A program made the position numbers and the translations under genes. A DNA stretch of 64,000 nucleotides from NCBI RefSeq assembly GCF_014805625.2, contig NW_023998434.1, forward strand, positions 524,576 to 588,575, in the 5' to 3' direction. Under the pieces are notes generated by a model. That model saw only the letters and a program-made list of their open reading frames with translations. It made no database searches and had not been told where the DNA came from. Origin of the DNA: Glossina fuscipes (lineage: Eukaryota > Arthropoda > Insecta > Diptera > Glossinidae). Of this stretch, positions 21,007-34,700 are shown piece after piece (the stretch's first letter is position 1; each line of letters starts with the position of its first letter).

Positions 21007-24000
21007 TTAATCACGATTTAAGGTTAAACAAACGCCTTGTAGAACCCAATGACTTAAATCTTCAGTAGTTGCCAAGTCCGCTTCAAAAACTAAACCAATA
21101 CCCATAGCGTTACGTCTTAGGGAAGTGGTATAAACCGGTGAACGATATGTATTCTGCAGAGAGAGAGACAGAGAGACAGAGAGAGAAAGAGAGAGGAAGA
21201 TAAATTTTAAATATTGTTTTAATGTGTGTGTGTGTGTGTGTGTGAAGTAAACAAGTTTTACTTGTAATTTAACCCGATGTGCCTCTATGGGTATAACAGA
21301 TAAAATCGGTAAATCTTCAACCAATATTTTTGGATGCGAACGTCCCAATTCCATTTTGTCCATATCCCAACGAGCACCTTCTATATATAAACCTTGAATA
21401 TAGCATCCCTAGGAGGGAAACCAAGCACAACTCTTCTATTTATCATATATGATTTTTTCAAAAATTTACTTACAGTCGGTGGTCGTTCTTCAATATCATC
21501 GCAATCGATGATATTTATAACTTCAGTATACATAATAGAACGATCCAGTGGCCAACCGTTTTTACGACAAGCCATCTACAAAAATATATAAAAAAAAAAT
21601 ATATATATATATATGTATATGTATATATATATATATCGCTCACTATTTAGAATTACTATATTTCATATAAAGGATTCACATAAGGGATTTTATTATAGAA
21701 ATTTTTTATTCCATCCTGAAGGAATTTTGCTTTCATGGAAAACTTCTTTCTCTCGTTGTTTTCATATTCTTAGTTGTTAATGGCATACATCCATACAAAG
21801 GCACATATATACATATACATCTATATAGATTATGTCATTGTTGTACGTTATTCTCTGCGGTTTTTTTAAGCTGAATGGTATCGATGCCCATATATCGGGC
21901 AAAACTCATCTGATTGTCTCAAACGAACATGTGCTTAAATGGTGACATCTCAGCTTACCTTGTTTGCGAAGATAGTTTTCTAACTCCTTGCTCGTGTAAA
22001 AACTTATATTTTGTTTTGAAAACGAATGAAATATCTGAAGAATGCTGTCAGGGAACAAAGGACCCAGGAATGAAAATGTCGCTGTCAAAGATGCACCGCG
22101 TGGTCATTGAAAGAGTCGATAAAATTTTGCAACTCGTAGAGCAAGACCAGCACGCAAGTTGTCAGGAAATAGTGGAGCCACTAAACATCAACCACGTGAT
22201 AGTTTGGAATCATTTGAAAAGAGCAGGCTACAAAAGGAAGCTTGAAGGTGCGGCGACTTTTTAACATGACCCATAACCCACATATATAAATATAGATGTG
22301 CGCTGTTTTTGCCATCACATGACTTTTAATAATTAATTACGAACGCCCTTCTGGCTAAGGCGACTGAACTGTTTACCTTACATAAACATATGCACATATA
22401 TACATATACACTTTTGCTTTTATGCTCTACACTACTTGTGGCATAGGGTGTACTAAGCTAGTGCGGACATATGCAACACGCAGATGAGCTTAAGATAGAC
22501 TCATCTTTTATTACACCTAAGCCTGTCTGTCTGTCCATCTGATGTCTGTTCATGTAAATATGTATTCAAGTTGCAGGTCGCAATTTTTGAATATATTTTG
22601 ATGAAATGCGGTAGAGTTCCGTGTTTTGACCCTAGGACGAACAGTATTGATCTACTTTTTCGATCACTCTATATATGACGCTGAAAAGTCAAGTGCCGAG
22701 CAAGGCTTCACCATGACAATTATATCATAATAATAATTTAACCTAATCAAATGGTACCCCAGCCCCTGCTTCGAGAGAAAGTTACGGCCTGTAGATGGAA
22801 TACATTAATTCATGGACAGACATCGGACAGACAGACAGACAAACAGATAAACAAACTTAGCTCAAAACTTACGACACATGTCAAGGTCACGGGCTTGTGA
22901 TTTCAAGCTAAAAAATCCTGCATAAGAAAGTAGATCAAATTCTTTTCCTTAGATTGGTTTCTAACGATTTAATGCAGGAAATATACCGTATTTTTCGGAC
23001 GAACCTTTTTAGATAGGAATGTGGACTCAAATTTTGGTTGGGTCTTTTCAATAAATGGGTCTCTAAATTCGAGGCACGTGAAATACGACAACAATACTTC
23101 AGATGAAACTTATGTGAATGGTGGCGAGTGTTAGCGCCGAGAGTGAAGATGACCTGAATATTTTTAGCACGACTTATGTATAACAATAAATAAAAATTTT
23201 AATCCGAAGTTTTCTAATCCGACTTGAAGTGCGTCCTTATAGTCTGAAAAACAGTTTTTTTCCGCAATACACCCACTTTGCTATTGTTTAACCGAAGCCC
23301 CTCAAATAGATAGTTAGGGTTAGTGAATCGTTACAGTCGCAAAAATAAGGATAAGAAGTTGAATTTACAAAAAAAAACGGGTTCAGTCCGTACGTCCCTA
23401 AATCTAGTGTTAAAACAATTTACAAGGTAATTGATTGAAAAAGGTGGAGGCGAGTAGATGTCACAAGTCATTTTAAGCGTTACACGCGTGCGCACGTTCG
23501 CGCCAATTTGTGGCGGATAGTGTGACAACAAGTTTTCAGTCATTATGTCAGTCACTAATATATTACAAAAGCTATTTATTCAGTATTTAACAAAATCTGG
23601 AAGAAGTGCAATGGTTTGATGGACAACCGTACCATCCTTCTTATCAGAATATGAAGAGAATGTACACTTTCACGCATTCTTCTCGAACTAATATCGCTTT
23701 GCTTATCGCAAAAACGCACTGACGCGAGGACTAAACAAAATATTCCAATTTTTTTTTTTCTACATAGTGCCCTACTATGATTACTTTTTGCCCTAAATCA
23801 ATTCTCATCTGTACATATATATATATATATAAAATCCATTAAAACTCCATTGAATAAATACAATAATTAATGACATACAAATTTGTATTAATAACACATA
23901 CCTGTATTAAAGCGGTTAAATAACTTTGCGGTATATGCAAACCGGAAAGCCACATAACTAAAGGTTCACCTGACATGGACCAATATTTGAATTGCGTATT

Positions 24001-24151
24001 ACGTTGCTAAAGGTACGAAAAGAAACAAAAAAATGAAAAAATAAAAAAGAAGGGAACGAGAAAAAGGCAAAAAGTAATATTGAAAAACATGACATAAAAC
24101 ACACAAACACATTATTCGACAGCCACACGTATACACACATATACATACATG

Positions 24152-24201
<50 letters not shown>

Positions 24202-25224
24202 GACACGATTATACAGTCGACACTTTTATAACACAACGATCCGTCGTTCCGGTTTTTATATGAATCCCTCCGATTAGACATTAGGGCATTAGCCTTTCAC
24301 CGTTAAAAGTGATTAACTCATTTGCCATATATATGAAAAATAATTTTCTTTAATAATACAGTTTAAGACAATGTGTGACAACAACTTTCGTGGCCATTGA
24401 ACGATAAATGTTTTTTTTTTGTCACAAGATAGATAGAAAGCGGGGGAGTGAGTTTTGTTTTGTTAATACATATTTTATGTCCCTTTCTTTCACCGAATTA
24501 TACGAATATTATACGAACAAAGTTGAATATATAGAATGAGGGAGAGAGAAATGAATAAATATTTTTTAGTATATGTTTTCTGTCTCTTTCTTTAACTCAC
24601 TCCCTTTAACTGATTCACCTTTCACCTCGTAATGATTACGGTAGAATAGATAAAAAGAGCGAGAGAGAAATGTATAAATATTTTTTGTCTCTTTCTTTTA
24701 CCGAGCCTCGTAACGAGTACGGTAGAATAGATAGAAAGAGGGAGAACGAGATGTATAAATATTTTTTAATATATGTTTTCTATCTCTCTCTTTCTTTAAC
24801 CGAGCCTCTTTCACCTAACCTCGTAACGAGCGCGATAGAACAGATAGACAGAGAAATAGGGATATATGTAAATATATATTAATATATGTTTTCTGTCTCT
24901 TTCTTTCTTTAACCGAATTAAACGAACCTTTTCTAACGTGTTATACGAAAATGGTCGCAATTTTGTTTTTATCTATGTTGTTATACGAATGCGTCTTTTA
25001 GTTACGCATGTTATAGGGGAGTCGACTGTACGTACCTATAAACGATGGAAGAAATATGAAAATGCATTACTAGTGATGAGTAACAATAAAGATTGATGAT
25101 TGATTTATGATCAAAAGGCAATGATGTCGGTTGGGGGCAAAAAAAAAAAAACAAAAAAAAAACAAATCCATTTAATAAATGATTTCTTATATCTTGTAGA
25201 TGTCAGCACGTGCGCATTTGCGCG

Positions 25225-25260
<36 letters not shown>

Positions 25261-26282
25261 TGTTTGTATGTCAGTATATATGAAATATAAATGATATTTC
25301 GTTACCTGTAAATGTTCCAACCAGCTGGCGAGTTGCTTGCAAGTAGCTGGAGCCAATTTACTCCAATACGCTGGCAGTAAACCATTAAATAACGAATTGC
25401 CGATATTATCCAATATCGTATCCATACCGATTTCACCAGCTATAGCCTTAAGACGTTGAAATAAAATATTGAATAATTATAACAGCAACAACAACAACAA
25501 CAAAAAACAACCGCAATAATAATAATAATAATGGGTTTTAATCCATAGTGTTCGCAACAATGAAAAGACGAAAGGGATAAAAAAGATGCAAATGCAAAGG
25601 CAAATTGAATTAAAGATGTTATACATATATACATACACGTACATATGTATATATACTTATATATATGTATAAATTGAGTTGAAGAAGTTACGCAGGCATA
25701 TATACACACAAACAGGAAATATATATATATACATATGTAGAGAGTCGTAGCAGTTAGTAGTAACAGTAGTAGTAGTAGTAGTAGTAGTGGTAATAATCGT
25801 AGTAGTAGTAATAGTAGTAGTAGTAGTAGTCGTATTGGTTGATAATGCCAACACAATGAAAATTGAACTGAACTGAATATTTACAACATTTACATTACAT
25901 TTTGCCATGCATAACATATAACAAACATGACATTTAGTGTCTTTATGGCGCCGTTTTAACAACAACAAGAACAATAACACTAACAACAACAGCAGCAGCA
26001 CGAATAACAATTCATTCACTTGTAAAACTTGACTATAAAGCCGTGGGCTGTATAATCAGTATAAAAATGATAACATTGTGAGCAACAAAAGCTAAATACA
26101 AAAACAAAAAGCAGAGAAAGAATATAGAAAATCAGTATAATTTTTATTTTCACATTTTTTGCCATTTAGCAAATGCATCCAATATTGTGGTGACATAAAT
26201 TGCAATTTTACCGACAGACAGATAGACGGACTAACAGATAGGCAGACAGATAGAGAAGCCTTCAAATATTGTAATCTATATG

Positions 26283-26326
<44 letters not shown>

Positions 26327-26980
26327 ATTTATTTGTTTTTGGTTGTGATTCAACAGCTGCCACCAACATGTGTATAAAAATATCATCCCCAAGTATTTTA
26401 AAAAAAAAAAAAAAAAAACACAACAACAAATATATCAACAACAGCAACAATAATAAAAAGAATAAATTTTGCGAATTTTTAGAGAGGGCGTAATTGTGCC
26501 TTCTTTTTGGCTTCAGGTTCGCCTTCGGCTCTGGCTTTGGCTTTGGCTTTGGCTTTCATACGAAAGTATATTAATACGTTAAAGCTCCTAAATCAACAAC
26601 AATTGCATACAATATGCGTATGTTATACATATATACATATATATATTTATATATATATATATATATTTATATATGCATGGATACCCTTAAGTGACATAAG
26701 TCATGACATGTTTAATCTTATTTGTTCGTTTATGTAAACAAATCTAGGGAAAAATCTATATAATTATACTGAAAATTTGCCAAACAAAGATTTAATGTTA
26801 CTCATACGCCTGAGTAGGCAAAACATGAAAACAAAAAACAAACAAAAAAAAAAAAATAAATAAATAAATAAAAATTTATAACATACAACAAATAATTCAT
26901 TATTCTATAAGGGAACGAGGCGGTGAATTCGATCGCGGGCAGAGGCAAAAAATATCAAATATTATATACGAATTGAATGG

Positions 26981-27018
<38 letters not shown>

Positions 27019-30000
27019 GCCCACTGCACATATGCGACAGAGACATGTTCAAGCGAGCAAATTTGTTTTCTTTTTTCTTTTGGTTTTATTGTTATTGTTG
27101 TTTTTGTTGTTGCTGTTGCTGCTGCTGCTGCTGTTACTGCGATTGCTGTACTCATTTCCAGGCAATAAATCATGCTAACAAATCCCTCAGGACTTTTGTA
27201 TGTATAATTCCGCTTTTTAAGGTTTTTTGTCTTTGCATTTAATTCTAAAAATCAAAAAAAAAAAAAAAAGAAAAAAACTAGAAAAAAACTAGAAAAAAGG
27301 TTTAATATGAAAACTTTAATTAAAAACGGAAAACCGGAATATTTTCTCATTACATTTCGTTTTATTTTTAATTTTCTTCTTTTTTATTCATTTTGTTTTT
27401 TTCTTTTTTTTTGTTTGTTCTTTTTCTTTATAATTTTTTTTCTTTCAAACTTTCAACTTCACCCTTACACCAGGCACTAGCACCAGCAGCAGCAGCAGCA
27501 GCATTCGATTTCATACATATTCATGCATGAATACGTTGTTAAAATGCATGCATATACACAGAGAGAGTGAGAGAGAGAGAGCGATGGTTGTCACTATAGG
27601 ATACCACTCCGACTATGTCGTTGCATTTGCATTTATATGATTTCATTTCATTTCATTTCGTCACCATACCTAACGTAACCACTTCTTTCATCTTTCTTCA
27701 TTCGTCGTTTGCGTAACGAAGAAGAAAATCAAAAAAAAAAAAAAAAAAAAATCCTTTTTTTTTTCCTCCCTATTTTTCTTGCATTTGATTACCTTTCTTA
27801 AAAGTTCCAAAGTTTTTTTAATACGTATCACCAATAAATTGAAACGATCTAATTCTTGTAGGAGGACAACGCCGGTAGGCGTGAGAGACATTTGCAATTG
27901 CTTTTTAATGCGCCAAGTCTCGAAAGCTGCCGGCAATTTTTCCAATATACCGGCCGCTACGTTATCGATAAAATCGTCACGGCTAATACCTCCAGAAGCC
28001 TCACCTGTTTTAACAGAATAATAAATAATTAGTAAATTTCATATTTTGTTTGTCTCGGAGAAAAATAAATAAAAAAAAAAATTTCATTTTTTTGCTTTTT
28101 ATTTTTTCCATCATTCAAGCGATGTAGTGTGTAAAGTGGAAAAGATGGAAATGGCTGCAGCTTAGTGGTTGGGGTGTTGGTCAATAAGCGGTAAGGGTTA
28201 TATAACATGCATCAATTTGATAGCCGCGATTTTAAGAGAAGTTGGGAAAATGAAACATTGATTGTAGGCCATACGAAGACGAGAGAGACTTTCCTTGCAA
28301 TTGAGTTTTCATTTAAATCAAAGAAAAAAAACATGTTTTTTTCAATTTATAAAATTCTTAAAATAGATTTCCTTTATCCCAATAATAGGATTATTATATA
28401 TTGATAGACAACAGATTCTTCTCTTTCCCTCTCTGTACTTTTTGAGCGCTTTTGTCGATATTAACCTTCGGTATATGTATATATATGTAAAACGGAATAT
28501 ATATATTCTTTTGTTTATTTTTTTTGCCTATGTATATATGTAATAAATAATATATTTATATATACGTATATATAATCAACCTTAACCCTTTTTGTTTATG
28601 TATCATATAACATGTATCTTTTTCTCTATAAGTATTTACATATATATATATATATATATATATGGTTTATGTGCACTCATATAAGCATAAATGTGAATTC
28701 ATTCTGAAAAAGTACTTGAAACTGTTTTTCAAAAATCATTCGTTTGTTATATTTGATTCTATAAATATACGAGGGCAATACAATAAGAAGAAGAGAAAAA
28801 AAATATTGCGGTTTTTAAGTGTTTGCCTTCAATTGAATATCTCTCTACAGCTCTTGTAACACTACACAGGGCAGGAACTTAGCAGAAAAATGGATTGAAT
28901 TGGAATTTTTTTCATTCTTCTCTTCTCGGAGAATAGATTCTCTAAAACGTTAGTACTGCAATAGATTTTCGTAAGCCATTCATATTTTTGTCATCAAAGA
29001 AAATTTTTAAAACTTTTGTTTTCTCTCATTTTAATTTTCGATACGAGTTTTTACACCCACCACCATCCAATAATAGGAGTATATAGTCGTGGGTATGCGA
29101 GTATCGGCCCCCGACGAATATAATTTTCTTATTTGTTTAATTTGCTAATTTTCGGAAGATGTGCTTCGCTTTTTTAATTTGTAATTAATTAACATAGTAT
29201 CGGCTTTAACTTAGATATTAGTTTATGACATTTCGATTTAAAAATGATTTCATGTAAGTGATCGTCGTCTCGGGGGACTTGAAATACCAAATAATTTCTA
29301 TCACTTTTGTCACATTAATTTTTCTCTCACTTCGTCAACCACACGACTAATTGCGATGACTAAAGTCATTGAGGGTCGCGGAGTATTAATCCAATATAAG
29401 CCTAAAGTAAGAACCCGGATAGAGTTATCTTGATCTGATCTTAGTGAAAAAGTGATATATATAAAATTAATGAACTTTTCTCCCAAGAAATGGACTTTTA
29501 TCACAAAATGCCACATATCCAATAATGCCGCATAGCCATATATATATATATATATATATCTATCGATCGAATCAAAATTATTTAATTTTTCTCATCAAAA
29601 ATCAGTTAACAGGTTTCTCTGAAAAATGTGATGTTTTCAGGTAAGGGTTAGCTAGGAACAGCAAATGGAGTAGTGTGCACTTCGCTGCTGGTCTTTTGCT
29701 GCACCAAGGACCACTAACCAGTCTGCCAAGTCTGATTGATGACTCTTCAGTAAAGCCGAAACGTGTATGACGACTGGTAAGCAAATGTTTGGCAAAGAAA
29801 TCTCTTAGTTAGTGTTGAACGTTATATAATCGCTTAAATTGAAGTTCAGTGCACTCAGTGTTCTATACATATGAAGGGTAACTAATTTACGGCTTTTATG
29901 CATAAGGTAAACAAGCATTTCCATGAAACTGCCTTTTTCTTACAGTGTTGCAAGTTGATTCATTGCATTTTGAAAAGAGAAAAAAGTTTTCGTCAAAAAG

Positions 30001-31740
30001 ATAGGCTTTGAAATTTCACCCCATCAAGGAATGTAATACTCGTTTGTTTAATCGTTCGTTTGGATGGAAATTAGGCTTTAGGAGATGAATTAAAATTTCA
30101 CGATATCATAGCAATTAAAGTGATAAATGTTTACAAGTTCGTTGGCGGTTTCGAAATTTCAATTTTAACGCCGCATGGCATCCCCTTGGCGAAAATCACT
30201 TTATTCCGTTATTCATGCAGAAATTCTCGAAGCATCGCCACAGTAGCACAAATGACAGGGATTTTAGTTTAATAAAAGTAATTTAAAATGTTGGAAAATT
30301 CTTTTTCTCCCCTCATCCTTTTACTCTTACAATCCTTGTAACTTCAAGAAGAAGATTACACAAATATTAGCAAAAAGCATTAATTCATCATCTGTTGGAA
30401 GTATGAGAAAATGAAGAATTTTTGCCGCTTCAAAGGTCTTGAGATTTTTTAGCCATCTATCCATATTAGATAAGCATTTATCATATTATCCTCGTATGTT
30501 ATGATAGATCAATTTGCATTATAATGTTTGATGCTATTGTTGCTCTTATTGTCTATTCACTATTCACTATATTTTTCCTATTATATATATATGTATATAT
30601 ATATATATATAGATGTATATGTATTATTTTTCAAGTGCATATCAACCAAAAACAAGACATTAAAGCTTCATTTAATGTATAGAGGAAAAGGCATACATTA
30701 CCCGCCAAACAACACTATATACGGAGCAGTAGAGATATATGAACTGAAAGCGAAATTCAGAACAAAATAATCAACCGCAACATTAATTTCGCATCGATAA
30801 TTCAAAATTATAATTAAAAATTTTCATTAAACATAAAAGCAAAAAACAAAAAAAAAAGAGAAGAAAAAAAAACATACGCACGTACAGAGCAAATTTTGCA
30901 TCACAGGCCTATGAAGGCCTGACGATACTAGTTTATGTTATAATTTAACTGAATTTCTGAAATTCAGTTAATATTTATATGTTTATTTTGCACAAATGCA
31001 CATACACATCCCTCCCCCCCCCATCTGCTACGCTATACTGCATGTAGGCTACGATGTTCATGTTGTACTTGTTTTGCTAAACTGATAAATGAATGATTTG
31101 TTTTCATTCACTCAATCATATCCCCTATGATTTTTATGCTTATATGTATATAAATGTGTTCGATTGTTTATCAGCGGTTATTAGTTTTTCAAATTAGGCG
31201 ACATTTTATTTAGAGTTTGTATATCTGTATATGTTTCTACGTACGTGTGTGTACGTGCTTACTTTTCTAAGTATTAGTAAAACACTACTAAGTGTTATAT
31301 ATTAAATATTCGATAAATTATCAATAAAATTTTGTTGTCGATATGTGTATGCATTTCAATTTTCATAATTTTGCATAAATTTCATACATTGTCACCACCT
31401 ATTAGCGATGGTTTCGAATTTTTTTGCACTCTACACTATTTTCTCTGGTTCGGTTCATTTTCTGCATCAATATAAGCATGTCTCAGCGTCTGTCCGCTTA
31501 AAATCTACAGCTGTGCGTTTGTGTTCAATCTACAGATCAAAATTTTCCAAGTTATTATTTTAATAAAATTATTTCCTACATTTATTTAAGCTGTCCGTCT
31601 ATATATCTGTTTAACATATATCCATGATATGTAATGTGCACTGATATATTCCAGAATGAAAGCTGTTGGAAAATCAATTTGTCTAGAAAGAGAGAGAGAG
31701 AGAGAAAGAGAAGGAAAAAGAGAGTGAAAGAGAAAGAGAA

Positions 31741-31775
<35 letters not shown>

Positions 31776-34700
31776 NNNNNNNNNNNNNNNNNNNNNNNNN
31801 NNNNNNNNNNNNNNNNNNNNNNNNNNNNNNNNNNNNNNNNNNNNNNNNNNNNNNNNNNNNNNNNNNNNNNNNNNNAATTTTCTATTTGCAATACATGCGC
31901 TTTATTATGGTGAGCTTGGGCTACATATGTCTACTTTCCGGATCAGCGTCCCATGTAGAATTCTCATGTGAACAATTGGGCATAAATTGCAATACTTTAT
32001 GAGGAAAATAACTAAAGAATTGTATGAAACGATGTAGTGTAGGGTACTTTTTACTCGATTTGCCTCACTATATCCTCTTTCTGTTTTAATTTATTTCCTA
32101 ATGTAAGCACAAATCGCAAAACAATCCAAAATAAAATGATCTATGAAAATCAATTTACAATCAAAGGCAATTTATTTCCAATCGCCTGGGTACGTGTGAA
32201 GGCAGAACAGAGTAAAATGCATTTATCATCATTATTATTGATTGATAAAATGATCAATGGACACCAAAGCTGCGTTTAATATTTATAATTCCAGCTCAGG
32301 AGTTTCGAGTTTTCGTGACATCTTTTGGGTTAACCAAAAACCAATCTCCACAAGCTCCAATCTATCTCACGTAAGCTTGTTCATCTTTATTTGGACAATT
32401 CTAGAGAATCAATCAATTATTAGAGAGCATTCAAGCTTTCCTAATTTCTAAAGCAAAGATCTTTAGAGAGGCAGAAGAGAGAGCTTTACAAGAACTTGCA
32501 AGCATTCACTTTACACCTTTTTTTAATTCTTATAGGATAGTAGGAGCTTAGATTAGTGAGAACCGAACAAATGCATACAAGCTTTGAAATTTTCATAGCA
32601 AAAACCTTTTTCCGATTTGTAGAAAGTTATGATATGATTCAGATACAAAGTTACTAAAATTCAAAACAAGCAAACGTCTTCACAACCAAGTTGAATCTAA
32701 CGGTTACTGCGGCTACCATAATTGTCTCTTGCTTTTTTTTCAAATTAAGATTTAAGAGTCGTTTTGCGATCAGCATAGGCGTGAGACTTATGAAAAGTCG
32801 AACGACCAAGGAAAATAAATAAGCATCTTAAAGGCTACCGGGGAAGGATCGTAATATTTTAACATCACTCTATTGAAACTTAAATGCAAAAACGAATGAG
32901 AAAGGACCTGATTGCACTTACATTGTAGAGCCAAACCCGCATTAGAGAAAATGGAAATTTTCTTGCAGGAATACAGACCTCCATGCTAGCTGCATTTCAG
33001 CTCCCGCGTCCCAGCTGAATTTAGACGAAAGCAAGTGAAAATTTTTTCTTATTAGCAGCGGGAAAAAGTCGAGAGATCTACTTGATAGAAGTGAGAGATC
33101 AGAACATTTCAAATGCTTCATCAATGAATGGTGAAATGCTCTTAGTTTACCTTAATAAAGAAGAAGTTCTGAGAAGCTTTTCGGACGACTTCGAATTCCG
33201 TACACAAAGAGTTCGCGTATGCAAGTGAAGGTAATAGCTTAGGGTTTCAAAAATCGCCGAACCAAGATTACCACATAAAAATAGAAGCGCCACTTCAAAA
33301 GGCTCTGAAGTATTGAAAAAAAAAAAAAAAAAAAAAAGATGGGGGAAAGCATCTACACCCTACATTGTTAACTGATTGAGAATAGCTCCCCTTGAGAGTC
33401 GCTGTGGCTTCTTTAACAATGTTGAGCACGATTTTTCCCTTCGACCAATATATGGCCAAAAGACACTAACACTTAAGAGGAGAGAGAGAGAGACAGAGAG
33501 AGAAAGAGAGAAACTTAATCATAGCCTTCTACATATGTATACAATGATAGCACCAAGACTAAGTAGAGAGACTAGATTTCTCCCTTTAATGTAGTTGCCG
33601 TCATTGTTCTCCACCAGTTTCCAGTTTTCCATTGTTTTTTTTTTTTTTTTTTTTTAATATCAGCCATCACTCAGAGGATATGCACTACATGTGTATAAAT
33701 ATGGTTACGATCAGAAAAAAAGTGGCAGAGAGAGGCGTAGACTGCGATCAGTAGACTGATAGTTCCATGCCCGATCGATAAGTCACTGTAGCTGGTCATA
33801 ATTAAAGTGTAACGTATAGTACTAAGATTGAGTTGATAATCGCGCTTCCTATCTACTGGGCTACTATCGGATAACCTTATGCAGATAGTATGTTAATTTC
33901 ATGTTTACTTCATCTCTTTCAATCTCTCGCTTCTCTCTTTCAATTCACTATCCATCTCTTTCTACCGCACCTTTTAATATAAATAAATCTCTTTTTTATT
34001 ATAAATGCTTTTAACTATCATCTTTTTTTTTGTTTTAACTTTAAAGTCTACAATCATAACGGATTAGAGATTGTAGGTAAAAACAAAAACAAACAAACAC
34101 TAGATAAACCTAAAATAATCATTAAATAGTATGTTTGATTACTAATAACAGTGATTAAAAACATAAATACTATCGACACGCCTGTTTATTTATCTCTTTT
34201 TTTTTTTTTCTTCTTCTTCTTCTTCTTTTCAATACCAAAAAACACGGGAAAATATTACAGTATTTATAGTTTTTAATAAACCACCCACACAGACAACACA
34301 CGCGACATAACAACTATCTATTCATTCATTTATCTATGTATGTATTGTATATATGAATACATTACCGTTATTTTTCTCCGGTGTCCATTTTTCAACTGCA
34401 TGATGATGCATGTGTACGAATAAATATGTTTAACATTTTTTTTTTTTTGGTTTTTTTTTTTTGTGGGTAGGAAAAATATCACGAAAAAATGTAGATTTAT
34501 TGTCAATTGTATAAAATGTTTTGTATTTGTATATAGGTTTATGTGTTTAATAACGTGTACGTGCTGCATATATATATATACATATATGTGTGATAAATTG
34601 TTCAACAATTACTTACAACTACATTAAGGTATAACTTAAAATATATTACGATTGAAAATTACCAAAAACAAAAAGAAAGAACAAAATGTGATCACATTTA

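Larger units (their letters stand above)
21576..23901. other. Dynein intron (2.3 kb) with transposon relics
   Basis: The intron lies between the exons ending at 23902 and starting at 21575. It contains TATATA tracts (21598-21640), a mariner transposase relic (about 21914-22300), repeat family A copy 2 (22440-22720), gacagaca steps at about 22815-22840 and a short element with inverted ends (22985-23262). Around 23480-23520 there is a short GC-rich, CG-rich patch with no assigned role. Confidence 0.6.
24007..25305. other. Dynein intron (1.3 kb) filled by an inverted-repeat element
   Basis: Between exons 25306-25446 and 23902-24006. It holds a long AT run (about 24155-24197), the TA-flanked element 24212-25030, A tracts near 25139-25162 and a GT microsatellite (about 25227-25257). 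Confidence 0.7.
21007..28004 (-). other. Dhc98D: Dynein exons: end of the C-terminal domain and stop
   Basis: Exons 27793-28004 ([38 protein letters not shown]), 25306-25446, 23902-24006 ([17 protein letters not shown]), 21474-21575 ([12 protein letters not shown]), 21262-21408 ([18 protein letters not shown]) and 21007-21153. The last includes [17 protein letters not shown] and the terminal GVCLTLNRD. Conserved 'F.SGL..P.S.LTA..Q' and 'G.Y..GL.LEGA.WD'-type motifs confirm frame and order. Confidence 0.93.

Noticed and set aside
24155..24197. Long AT run as a possible origin or regulatory site
   Set aside because: One of many AT microsatellites in these introns; no further signal.
25747..25832. 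Triplet repeat array considered as CRISPR-like
   Set aside because: Simple AGT microsatellite without spacers; eukaryotic intron.
28150..28200. A-box-like tRNA wording (cagcttagtggttgg)
   Set aside because: No B box or cloverleaf follows.
31586..32002. Open frames crossing the N run on both strands
   Set aside because: They depend on the gap filler and a GA microsatellite.
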